Below are positions 1 through 7,210 of a stretch of 7,503 nt of DNA, piece by piece (the first letter of the stretch is position 1; each line of letters opens with the position of its first letter). Under the pieces are notes generated by a model. That model was given only the letters and a program-made list of their open reading frames with translations, was not told where the DNA came from and made no database searches. The stretch comes from Candidatus Thiodictyon intracellulare (GTDB taxonomy: Bacteria; Pseudomonadota; Gammaproteobacteria; Chromatiales; Chromatiaceae), in the NCBI GenBank assembly GCA_016292295.1, contig JADNEJ010000507.1, positions 1 to 7,503 on the forward strand, given 5' to 3'. The translations under genes and the position numbers were made by a program.

Positions 1-32
1 GCGTGCTCGCGCAACTGGCCGCGACTGCCTGA
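1..32 (+). CDS. Possible 3' end of an upstream gene (partial, cut by window edge)
   Basis: In the frame starting at base 3, ten codons end at a TGA at 30-32 and read VLAQLAATA. The composition (Leu/Ala-rich, helix-like) is what the tail of a real GC-rich gene often looks like. The kinase-like frame is also open across the same bases, so the call rests only on this short tail and on the need for some gene upstream. No function can be inferred. Confidence 0.25.
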   Translation, partial: VLAQLAATA

Positions 33-90
33 GCGGCAGCGCGCGGCATGCCCGGTCGCCGCGCCGGGGCCGCGCAGCGGCCCAGACGGA

Positions 91-2018
91 TTGGCTCCAT
101 GGTCCTCCAGGGTCCGCCCGACCGCGCCGGACGGCACCCTGGCGGACGCACCGGCGGCCGCGGTCGGCATCGCCCCCGACGCTACCCCCGGCGCGGCCCT
201 GTGCGAGTTGCTCGCTACTGAGCGCTTCCGCCGCGCCCGCACCGACTGGTGGGGGCCGACCGTCCCCCCGCCGGCCGCCCCCGCCGGGGCGCACCAACTC
301 GTCATCAGCGCCTGCGTCGGCCCGGGCAGTGTCAGCTTCGCGCTCGTCATCGGCGAGGTGGCGGCGGGCGATCGGGACCGTTACCGCGGGCTGGTCGCCG
401 CGCACCTGGAATCCTTCGTGGTCTTCGCCCAGCAGATTGGGGAGCTACTCCAGAACCGCCGTGATCAGGCGACCATCGAGGGCCAGATGCAGCAATTGCG
501 GCTCGAACAGGAGCGTCTCAACATGGCCGTGGAAGGTAGCAACGCGTGCCTCTGGGACTGGGACCTGGAGACCAACCGGGTCCACCTGTCGCCGCGCTGG
601 AAGGCCATGCTGGGTCATCGCCCCGCGGAGGTGCAGGATACCTTCGCCGAGTAGGAGGCGCGGGTGCACCCCGATGACCTGCGGCCCTCCAAGGAGCGGG
701 TGCGCGCCTACTTGAGCGGGGCGACCGAAATCTATGAGAATGTTCACCGGCTGCGCCACAAGGACGGCCACTACCTCTGGATCATGGCGCGCGGGCGGGC
801 CCTGCGCACCGCGGCGGGACGTCCCTACCGGATGGTCGGCATCCATCTGGACATAGCCGAGCAGCGCCGGGCGCGCGAGTAGGCGGAGGCCGTCAACTGC
901 GCCAAGAGCGAGTTCCTGGCCACCGTGAGCCACGAGATTCTAACCCCCATGAACAGGGTGCTGGGGATGTTCGAGGCGTTGCATCGCAGCGGTCCGACCC
1001 CGGAGCAGGCGCAGTGTCTGGCCACCGCCCGCCGCTCCGCCGAAAACCTGCTCGACATCATCAACGACATTCTGGTCCTGTTCACCATCGAGGCCGGGCA
1101 CTTCGCGGCCGAGTCCAGCCCCTTCGACCCGGGTCCCGTGCTGGCAGCGGCCGCGCACTGCTTTCGCGAAGCGATGGCGGCCAAGGGGCTCAGCTACCGG
1201 GTGGACCTGACCGCGGGGCTGCCCGATACCCTGCTCGGGGACCCGGCCTGCCTGGGCCGGATCCTACGCAACCTGGTGAGCAACGCGCTCAAGTTCACGC
1301 CTGCGCCCACGGTGACGGCCGCAATCGGCGGACGACCCCTGCCGAACGGTTGCTTCGAGCTGGCGCTCACCGTGCGCGACACCGGCATCAGCATGACCCC
1401 CGAGACTCAGGCACGGGTCTTCACCCCTTTCACACAGGCGGACGAGGGCACCACCCGGGTTTATGGCGGCACCGGTCTGGGGCTCGTCATCTGCCGCTGG
1501 CTCCTGGACCAGATGGGCGGGCGCATCTGGATACAGAGCACGCTGGGCCGAGACTCGGATCTGCAGGTAAGCCTGCCCCTGGCTCCCGGCAGCGCTCAGG
1601 CGCCGGAACCGGTACCCAGGCCCCGCGGCCGACGCGCCTTGCTGGTCGAAGACAACCTGGTTAACCAGAAGGTCGCGCGCGGCACGCTCGCCGGGCTGGG
1701 TCTGGAGGTCCTGGTCGCGGACGACGGCCGCCAGGCCCTGGAGATTTTTGCCAAGGGCGGTATCGACATCGTGCTGATGGACATCCTGATGGACATCCTG
1801 ATGGACATCCAGATGCCGGTGATGGACGGCTACGAGGCCGCCTGCGCGCCCTGGAGGCCGAGCGCGTCTGGCCGCGCGCCTCGGTGCTGGCCGTCAGCGC
1901 CAATACCAGCGCCGAGGACCGGGACCGCTGCCTGAGCGCCGGCATGGATGCCTTCATCGCCAAACCGACGAGCGCGGCCGGGTTCAAGGCGGCGATAGCT
2001 CAGTGGCTGGAGATTTAG
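91..2018 (+). pseudogene. Decayed hybrid sensor histidine kinase (PAS/PAC-HisKA-HATPase-receiver)
   Basis: This is the remnant of a cytoplasmic-type hybrid sensor kinase, which would sense a signal, autophosphorylate on His and pass phosphate to its own receiver domain. Domains in order: an unassigned N-terminal region (about 91-450); a linker likely to be coiled coil (about 457-531); a PAS/PAC region (about 535-870, with VHPDDL and RHKDGHYLW); HisKA with SHEILTPMN (His at 931-933); an N box NLVSNALKF (1270-1296); G1 DTGIS (1378-1392); G2 GTGLGL (1468-1485); and a receiver starting with LVEDN (1642-1656). The frame is broken by TAG at 652-654 and TAG at 880-882. It then shifts near 1836-1842: after MDGYEA the protein continues as RLRALEAER only in the frame that ends at TAG 2016-2018 and carries the receiver Lys (1962-1964, AKPTSA). 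No transmembrane segment is evident. The frame has no ATG or GTG before 523 and is open to the window edge, so position 91 (a TTG) is only a nominal start. Two further signature residues are altered (HEIRTP to HEILTP, DTGIG to DTGIS), which fits relaxed selection. Confidence 0.88.
1774..1809 (+). repeat. Three perfect tandem copies of a 12-bp unit inside the receiver domain
   Basis: CTGATGGACATC occurs three times head to tail (1774-1785, 1786-1797, 1798-1809), giving Leu-Met-Asp-Ile three times before QMPVMDGYE. Receivers of this class normally have a single LMDIQMP at the phospho-acceptor Asp, so two copies (8 residues) are an insertion that keeps the frame. It would place extra residues at beta strand 3 and its phosphorylation site. 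Replication slippage is the simplest origin. Confidence 0.95.
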
Positions 2019-2212
2019 CGAGGCTTTGCCGCAGAACCGCACGTCGTTCAGGCGCCCGTCGCAGCACTGGCGGAGCAGAACCTTTGCGTCGTAACAAAAT
2101 TGCACTCATACACCCTTAGTATTGCGGCCGCATTGTCGCCGGTTCACCCTGATATACTGTTGAATTATTCACCTTGTGCGCCCCCCGCCATGACCGCTGA
2201 CCGGGAACCGTC
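2019..2212. other. Intergenic region between the kinase remnant and aceE
   Basis: The 194 bases hold no gene longer than the eight-codon mini-ORF listed separately. They contain a NotI-type palindrome TGCGGCCGCA (2123-2132), an AT-rich stretch with a promoter-like -10 box (2153-2158), and no clear terminator for the upstream pseudogene. I see no PdhR-type operator (ATTGGTNNNACCAAT) and no riboswitch-like structure. Confidence 0.7.
2131..2165 (+). promoter_or_regulatory. Putative sigma-70-type promoter of the aceE-aceF operon
   Basis: TATACT at 2153-2158 matches the TATAAT -10 consensus at five of six positions and lies in the most AT-rich part of the intergenic region. Upstream, no good -35 is seen at 16-18 bp spacing; TTGTCG at 2133-2138 is half matching but only 14 bp away. 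The promoter may therefore be weak or activator-dependent. A start near 2165 would give a leader of roughly 48 nucleotides before aceE. Inferred from sequence only. Confidence 0.45.
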
Positions 2213-2216
2213 ATGA
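2190..2216 (+). CDS. Eight-codon mini-ORF overlapping the aceE start
   Basis: ATG at 2190 opens MTADREPS and stops at TGA 2214-2216, which overlaps the aceE ATG (2213-2215) as ATGA. The aceE ribosome-binding sequence (GGGA, 2203-2206) lies inside the mini-ORF. The geometry would allow translational coupling, with ribosomes finishing the mini-ORF restarting on aceE. The mini-ORF has no convincing Shine-Dalgarno of its own (the upstream bases are C-rich), so it may be chance. Confidence 0.2.
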   Translation: MTADREPS

Positions 2217-4879
2217 CCAACAGACCCGATATCGATCCCCAAGAGACCCAAGAGTGGCTCGACGCCCTCGACGGCGTGTTGGAACAGGAGGGCATCCACC
2301 GCGCCCACTTCCTGTTGGAGCGTCTCATCGACAAGGCGCGGCGCTCCGGGGCACACCTGCCCTACAGCGCCAACACCGCTTACCTCAACACGATCCCGGT
2401 CCAGCAGCAGGAGCGCTTCCCCGGTGACCGGGCTATGGAGCGACGCATCCGCTCCTTCGTGCGCTGGAACGCCATGGCGATGGTAGTGCATGCCAATCGG
2501 TTGTCCACGGAACTGGGGGGCCACATCGCGTCCTTCGCCTCCTCCGCCACCCTGTTCGACGTGGGCTACAACCATTTCTTCCACGCACGCACACCGGACC
2601 ACGGAGGAGATCTAGTGTTCATCCAGGGCCACACAGCCCCGGGGATCTATGCCCGCGCCTTCCTGGAGGGCCGGATCAGCGAGGACGACCTGCTCAACTT
2701 CCGCCAGGAGGTGGACGGCGGCGGTCTCTCCTCCTATCCGCACCCTTGGCTGATGCCCGATTTCTGGCAGTTTCCGACGGTGTCGATGGGGCTCGGCCCG
2801 ATCATGGCCATCTACCAGGCGCGCTTCATGCGCTATATCAACGACCGGGGGCTGGTCAACACCAGCAACCGCAAGGTCTGGGCCTTCCTGGGGGACGGAG
2901 AGATGGACGAGCCCGAGTCCATGGGCGCTATCGCGTTGGCCTCCCGCGAGCGGCTGGATAACCTCATTTTCGTGGTCAACTGTAACCTCCAGCGGCTGGA
3001 CGGCCCGGTGCGCGGCAACGGCAAGATCATCCAGGAATTGGAAGCGGACTTTCGCGGCGCCGGCTGGAACGTCATCAAGGTCATCTGGGGAAATTATTGG
3101 GACCCACTGATCGCCCGCGACAAGGACGGGGTGCTCCTAAAGCGCATGGAGGAGTGCGTGGACGGCGACTATCAGGCCTACAAGGCCCGAGACGGCAAGT
3201 TTGTCCGCGAGCACTTCTTCGGCAAGTATCCGGAACTGGCCGAGATGGTCGCAAACATGACCGACGAGGACATCTGGCGTCTCAACCGCGGCGGTCATGA
3301 CCCGATCAAGGTCTATGCCGCCTATGCCGCCGCCGTGAAGACGACCGGTCAGCCCACGGTGATCCTGGCCAAGACCATCAAGGGGTACGGCATGGGTGTG
3401 GCCGGGGAAGGGATGAACATCACCCACTCTCAAAAGAAGATGGGCGAGGTGGCGCTCAAGGCCTTCCGCGACCGCTTCAACATCCCGCTGTCGGACGATC
3501 AGCTCGACGCTACCCCCTTCTACAAGCCCGCGGCTGACAGCGAGGAGATGTGTCACATCCACGCACTGCGCAATGATTTAGGCGGCTTCCTGCCGGCCCG
3601 GCACGACACTGCCGCAGCACTCAAAGTTCCCGAGCTGATGGCCTTCGCCCCGCTCCTAAAGGGCACCGGCGACAAGGAGCAGTCAACCACCATGGTGTTC
3701 GTGCGCATCCTCAACATCTGCCTGCGCGACAAAGAGATCGGCCCCCTGGTGGTGCCGATAGTCCCCGACGAGGCGCGTACCTTCGGGATGGAGGGGCTGT
3801 TCCGCCAGGTCGGCATCTACTCCTCCGTCGGCCAGCTCTACCAGCCGGTGGATGCCGATCAGGTGATGTCCTACCGGGAGGACAAGAAGGGGCAGATCCT
3901 GGAGGAAGGGATCAACGAGGCCGGGGCCATGTCGTCCTGGATCGCGGCGGCCACGGCCTATGCGAACCACGGCCAGGCGATGATCCCATTCTATATCTAT
4001 TACTCCATGTTCGGCTTCCAGCGCATCGGCGACCTGGCCTGGGCGGCCGGTGACATGCAGGCGCGCGGCTTCCTGATCGGCGGTACGGCCGGGCGCACCA
4101 CGCTCGCGGGCGAGGGGCTCCAACACCAGGACGGCCACAGCCACCTGCTGGCCGCGACCATCCCCAACTGCATCTCCTATGATCCGGCCTATGCCTATGA
4201 GCTGGCGGTGATCGTCCAGGACGGACTACGGCGCATGTACAAGGAGAAGGAGCGCTACTTCTATTACATCACGACGATGAACGAGAACTATCCTCAGCCG
4301 GCCCTGCCCGAGGACCCTGATGGGCGCACGGTGGCCGGCATCCTGAAAGGGATGTACCGCGTCCAGCGGAGCGGGGAGCGCACCCACCGGGTCCAATTGC
4401 TGGGCGCCGGCACCATCCTGCGCGAGGTGCTGGCCGCGGCCGACCTGCTCGCCCGCGACTTTGACGTGGGCTCCACGGTATGGAGCGTCACGAGCTTCAA
4501 CGAGTTGCGGCGCGAGGGCATCGACGTCGAACGCTGGAACATGCTCCACCCCGAGGACGAACAGCGGGCGCCCTACGTGACGGCCCAACTTGTCGACACC
4601 CGCGGACCCATCATCGCCGCCACCGATTATATGCGCGCCTACGCCGACCAGATCCGGCCCTATTGCCCGCGCCGCTATACCGTGCTGGGCACCGATGGCT
4701 ACGGCCGCAGCGACATGCGCAGACAGTTGCGCAAGTTCTTCGAGGTCAATCGCTATTATGTGGCGGTGGCCGCCCTCAAGGCGCTGGCAGACGAGGGGGC
4801 GATCCCCGCCGCCAGGGTCTCGGAGGCCATCGCAAAATACCGCATCGACCCGGAAAAGCCCAATCCGGTGACCGTCTGA
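2213..4879 (+). CDS. aceE: Pyruvate dehydrogenase E1 component, homodimeric type
   Basis: AceE is the thiamine-diphosphate enzyme that decarboxylates pyruvate and reductively acetylates the lipoyl groups of E2, the entry step of the cytoplasmic pyruvate dehydrogenase complex. The protein has 888 residues, against 887 in E. coli. The thiamine diphosphate/Mg motif is GDGEMDEPES (227-236) with NCN (256-258). Expected active-site residues are present two positions before E. coli numbering: His104, His140, Tyr175, Asp228, Asn258, His405 (in ITHSQKKM), Glu569 (in EEGINEAG) and His638 (in GLQHQDGHSH). The N-terminal segment (about 1-45), which in E. coli docks on E2, is present, and the frame is uninterrupted. 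ATG 2213 is chosen because the N terminus then aligns with the family; a GGGA sits 6 bases upstream. It is followed 34 bases later by aceF, so the two are almost certainly co-transcribed. Confidence 0.98.
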   Translation: MTNRPDIDPQETQEWLDALDGVLEQEGIHRAHFLLERLIDKARRSGAHLPYSANTAYLNTIPVQQQERFPGDRAMERRIRSFVRWNAMAMVVHANRLSTELGGHIASFASSATLFDVGYNHFFHARTPDHGGDLVFIQGHTAPGIYARAFLEGRISEDDLLNFRQEVDGGGLSSYPHPWLMPDFWQFPTVSMGLGPIMAIYQARFMRYINDRGLVNTSNRKVWAFLGDGEMDEPESMGAIALASRERLDNLIFVVNCNLQRLDGPVRGNGKIIQELEADFRGAGWNVIKVIWGNYWDPLIARDKDGVLLKRMEECVDGDYQAYKARDGKFVREHFFGKYPELAEMVANMTDEDIWRLNRGGHDPIKVYAAYAAAVKTTGQPTVILAKTIKGYGMGVAGEGMNITHSQKKMGEVALKAFRDRFNIPLSDDQLDATPFYKPAADSEEMCHIHALRNDLGGFLPARHDTAAALKVPELMAFAPLLKGTGDKEQSTTMVFVRILNICLRDKEIGPLVVPIVPDEARTFGMEGLFRQVGIYSSVGQLYQPVDADQVMSYREDKKGQILEEGINEAGAMSSWIAAATAYANHGQAMIPFYIYYSMFGFQRIGDLAWAAGDMQARGFLIGGTAGRTTLAGEGLQHQDGHSHLLAATIPNCISYDPAYAYELAVIVQDGLRRMYKEKERYFYYITTMNENYPQPALPEDPDGRTVAGILKGMYRVQRSGERTHRVQLLGAGTILREVLAAADLLARDFDVGSTVWSVTSFNELRREGIDVERWNMLHPEDEQRAPYVTAQLVDTRGPIIAATDYMRAYADQIRPYCPRRYTVLGTDGYGRSDMRRQLRKFFEVNRYYVAVAALKALADEGAIPAARVSEAIAKYRIDPEKPNPVTV

Positions 4880-4901
4880 AACGCCTGGCAACACAGGCTT
4901 T

Positions 4902-4906
4902 GGAGA
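4902..4906 (+). promoter_or_regulatory. Ribosome-binding site that fixes the GTG start of aceF
   Basis: GGAGA lies 7 bases before GTG 4914, the best Shine-Dalgarno in the short gap after aceE. The GTG opens MANLETILLPDIGD, the usual beginning of an E2 lipoyl domain, so this non-ATG codon is the credible start. Confidence 0.75.
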
Positions 4907-4913
4907 ACACAGC

Positions 4914-6545
4914 GTGGCAAACCTCGAAACCATTCTGTTGCCCGACATCGGCGATTTCGCCGAGGTCGAGATCATCGAGATCCTGGTCGCCCCTGGCGAG
5001 CGGATCGAACCCGAACAATCCCTCCTGACCCTGGAGAGCGATAAGGCGACCATGGAGATCCCCGCACCCCGTGGCGGGGTGATCCAGGACCTCCTGGTCA
5101 AGGTCGGAGACAAAATAGCGGCCGGCAGCCCGCTGTTGACCCTGGCGACGGAGGGCGCGGCGGTACCACCCCCGTCGGCTCCGCCGCCGGCCGGCCCGAC
5201 TGCGGCCCCAACCCAGGGTGCAGCCGCTGCCGCCGGCGGGGTCGGTGAGACCATCTCAGTCCTGCTCCCGGACATCGGTGACTACACCGAGGTCCCCGTA
5301 ATCGAGATCCTGGTGGCCCCGGGCGAGCGGGTGGAACAGGACCAATCCCTCCTGACCCTGGAGAGCGACAAGGCGACCATGGAGGTCCCCTCGCCGCAGG
5401 CCGGCGTGGTGGAGGGCATTGCGGTCCAACTCGGGGACAAACTGAGCCAGGGCGACCTGATCCTGACTCTGCGGGCGGATAGCGGCGGCGCCGCACCAGC
5501 TGCGGCCCCAGTCCCGGCAGCGGCCGTCCAGCCCGCGCCGGCGACCAGCCAACGCGCACTCGGCGAGGCCGAGCGGCGTCAGGCCCCAGTGGCCTTGCGT
5601 TCGGACGACTTGGCCGCCATCGGCGGTGTCGGCCGTAAGGCCCACGCCAGCCCTACAGTGCGGCGGCTGGCGCGTGAGCTGGGTGTCGACCTGACCTTGG
5701 TCAAGGGGTCAGGCTCCAAGGACCGTGTGCTGCGGGAGGACATCCAGGGCTATGTCAAGCGCACCCTGGCCCAGGGGGCCGCGGCACCCGCCGCGGGCGC
5801 CCTGTCCTTCGCGCTCCCCGCCGCCACGGCCGTGGACTTCTCCAAGTTCGGCCCTGTAGAGGTCAAAGAACTCTCCCGCATCCAGAAGCTCAGCGGCCGA
5901 CACCTGCACCGGTGCTGGCTCTCGATACCCCACATCACCCAATTCGATGAGACGGACATTACCGAGTTGGAGGCCTTCCGCAAGGCGCAGAAGGACGCCG
6001 CAGAGGCGGCGGGGGTGAAACTAACCTTCTTGCCCTTCCTGCTCAAGGCCGTCGCCACAGCCCTGAACCGTATGCCCACGGTCAAGTCGTCCCTAACCCC
6101 GGACGGCGACGCCCTGGTGATGAAGCACTACACCCATATCGGTGTCGCCGTGGATACCCCCAATGGACTGGTAGTCCCGGTAGTGCGGGACGTGGACAAG
6201 AAGGGCATCTACGACCTGGCCAGGAACCTGATGGATTTCAGCAAAAAGGCCCGCGACGGCAAACTGCTGCCCGGCGACATGCAGGGCGGCTGCTTCACCA
6301 TCTCCAGCCTGGGGGGCATCGGCGGCACCGCCTTCACCCCCATCGTCAATGCCCCCGAGGTGGCCATCTTGGGAGTATCGCGCTCGGACAGGAAGCCGGT
6401 GTGGAACGGGAAAGAATTCACGCCGCGGTTAATGCTGCCACTGTCGCTGTCCTATGACCACCGGGTGATCGACGGCGCCGCGGGGGCGCGTTTCATCACC
6501 CTGCTCGGACGACTCCTGGGGGACATCCGCACCCTGCTGCTCTGA
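4914..6545 (+). CDS. aceF: Pyruvate dehydrogenase E2, dihydrolipoamide acetyltransferase (two lipoyl domains)
   Basis: AceF forms the core of the pyruvate dehydrogenase complex. Its swinging lipoyl arms take acetyl from E1 and the C-terminal domain transfers it to CoA. The protein has 543 residues. Lipoyl domain 1 is about 4-78 (lipoyl-Lys44 in ESDKATME) and lipoyl domain 2 about 113-187 (Lys153, same motif). Each is followed by an Ala/Pro-rich flexible linker (79-112, 188-240). The E1/E3-binding domain is about 245-280 (ASPTVRRLARELGVDL to EDIQGYV). The catalytic domain runs from about 310 to 543, with IPHITQFDETDITELE and the active-site motif DHRVIDGA (His516, Asp520). E. coli has three lipoyl domains; two is common elsewhere in the proteobacteria. 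One small oddity is LHRCW (331-335), where E. coli has SRNW. The gene is intact and ends in TGA. No lpd follows. Confidence 0.97.
   Translation: MANLETILLPDIGDFAEVEIIEILVAPGERIEPEQSLLTLESDKATMEIPAPRGGVIQDLLVKVGDKIAAGSPLLTLATEGAAVPPPSAPPPAGPTAAPTQGAAAAAGGVGETISVLLPDIGDYTEVPVIEILVAPGERVEQDQSLLTLESDKATMEVPSPQAGVVEGIAVQLGDKLSQGDLILTLRADSGGAAPAAAPVPAAAVQPAPATSQRALGEAERRQAPVALRSDDLAAIGGVGRKAHASPTVRRLARELGVDLTLVKGSGSKDRVLREDIQGYVKRTLAQGAAAPAAGALSFALPAATAVDFSKFGPVEVKELSRIQKLSGRHLHRCWLSIPHITQFDETDITELEAFRKAQKDAAEAAGVKLTFLPFLLKAVATALNRMPTVKSSLTPDGDALVMKHYTHIGVAVDTPNGLVVPVVRDVDKKGIYDLARNLMDFSKKARDGKLLPGDMQGGCFTISSLGGIGGTAFTPIVNAPEVAILGVSRSDRKPVWNGKEFTPRLMLPLSLSYDHRVIDGAAGARFITLLGRLLGDIRTLLL
4938..5457 (+). 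repeat. Direct repeat encoding the two lipoyl domains
   Basis: About 4938-5130 and 5265-5457 are copies offset by 327 bp (109 codons). Around the lipoyl-Lys codons they are nearly identical at the DNA level: 5016-5057 against 5343-5384 differ at one base (5042/5369), a silent GAT/GAC change. Domain duplication is normal for E2. The synonymous-site identity suggests recent duplication or gene conversion between the halves. Confidence 0.85.
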
Positions 6546-6607
6546 TGCCCCGGGCCCCGGAGTCCAAGATTTCAGCCGCAGCTGATCGCCCCACGGCTTG
6601 AGCCTTT

Positions 6608-6645
6608 CCGGGTTCCCAAGCTCCACTTGAGAACCCGGTTTCGAC
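6608..6645 (+). terminator. Hairpin terminator after aceF
   Basis: CCGGGTTC (6608-6615) and GAACCCGG (6631-6638) form a perfect 8-bp stem, extended inside by AAG/CTT (6618-6620, 6626-6628) across a small internal loop. The stem is followed by TTT and an AT-rich stretch (6650-6666). The T run is short, so termination may be imperfect. The site lies between aceF and the converging minus-strand gene; on the minus strand the stem is not followed by T residues. Confidence 0.6.
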
Positions 6646-6677
6646 TGGGAATTGTTTAATTTATTAGTGACCGTTCC

Positions 6678-7100
6678 TCAGGCGGCGGCGCGCCCCGCCC
6701 CCTCCTCCAGCCGCTGAATCAACGGATAGAGGTTCTCGGTCTCGTGCTGGATGCAATCGAGCACGAGACCGAACATCTGATTGGTGTCTTTGACGAAGGC
6801 GTCGTGGTCGGCGATCTTCAATTCGCGCTTGAGCTCGTCACACCAGTCCTTGAGATAGGCGGCGAAGATGCGTTTGATCTCCATGGAGCCTGACAGGCCG
6901 CGGTCGGCCGTGTTCGCCATGGTCAGGTCCTGACTCTGAATGAGACGACCACAGAACTTGGCATCGACGGTCTCCATATGCTGCCGCACCATGCCAACGT
7001 ACTCAAAGAAGAGCTGCCGCGCACAGTCGGCATCGCACATGGTCCGCTCGCGAATGAGATAGAGAAAGACGTTGGAGATCTACGTGATGGCCTTGGTCAT
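6678..7100 (-). pseudogene. Small helical, possibly hemerythrin (HHE)-like protein, interrupted by TAG at codon 7
   Basis: Read from ATG at 7100-7098, the frame gives MTKAIT, then TAG (7082-7080), then ISNVFLYLIRERT running without a break into MCDADCARQLFFEY and on to TGA at 6680-6678, about 140 codons in all. A GGACGG (7110-7105) four bases before that ATG, and coding-like sequence on both sides of the TAG, argue that the true start is 7100 and that codon 7 is a nonsense change. Translation might restart at ATG 7040 (120 residues). The protein is predicted all-helical. LVRQH-type spacing (MVRQHMETVDAKF) and a late ETENLYPLI resemble the first and last helices of HHE/hemerythrin-like bundles, which bind di-iron or oxygen. 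However, the usual Glu after the first His is Val here, so metal binding is doubtful. Family assignment is tentative. It converges on aceF. Confidence 0.6.
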
Positions 7101-7103
7101 AAA

Positions 7104-7110
7104 TCCGTCC
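7104..7110 (-). promoter_or_regulatory. Shine-Dalgarno-like site supporting the upstream start at 7100
   Basis: On the minus strand GGACGGA precedes TTT and ATG (7100-7098). It is the best ribosome-binding sequence near the small helical gene, better than anything before the internal ATG at 7040, and so supports reading through codon 7 as the ancestral frame. Confidence 0.4.
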
Positions 7111-7210
7111 AAGACAAAGTGTGGAAGTCGGTCATAAGCGTCGAAGGGGTTGGCAGGACCCCGCAATTTTCATACCCTTGGAAGTGCAAACTAACCCAGG
7201 GTAGTAAAAA

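Noticed and set aside
48..218. ATG at 48 as the kinase start
   Set aside because: This frame is Arg/Pro/Gly-rich and stops at 216-218; the kinase-like composition lies in another frame. Only an additional indel could connect them.
1014..1664. Plus-strand open frame of 216 codons overlapping the kinase remnant
   Set aside because: Arg/Pro/Gly-rich out-of-frame translation; the other frame carries the kinase N, G1 and G2 boxes here.
2123..2132. TGCGGCCGCA palindrome as an operator
   Set aside because: A 10-bp GC palindrome is common by chance in such DNA and does not match a known regulator site.
2165..2602. Minus-strand open frame opposite the aceE start, a candidate antisense gene
   Set aside because: It mirrors aceE codons; no start signal and no recognisable motif.
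4226..5275. Long minus-strand open frame (349 codons) opposite the aceE/aceF junction
   Set aside because: It is antisense to highly conserved coding sequence of both genes; GC-rich third positions produce such open frames, and its translation shows no recognisable domain.
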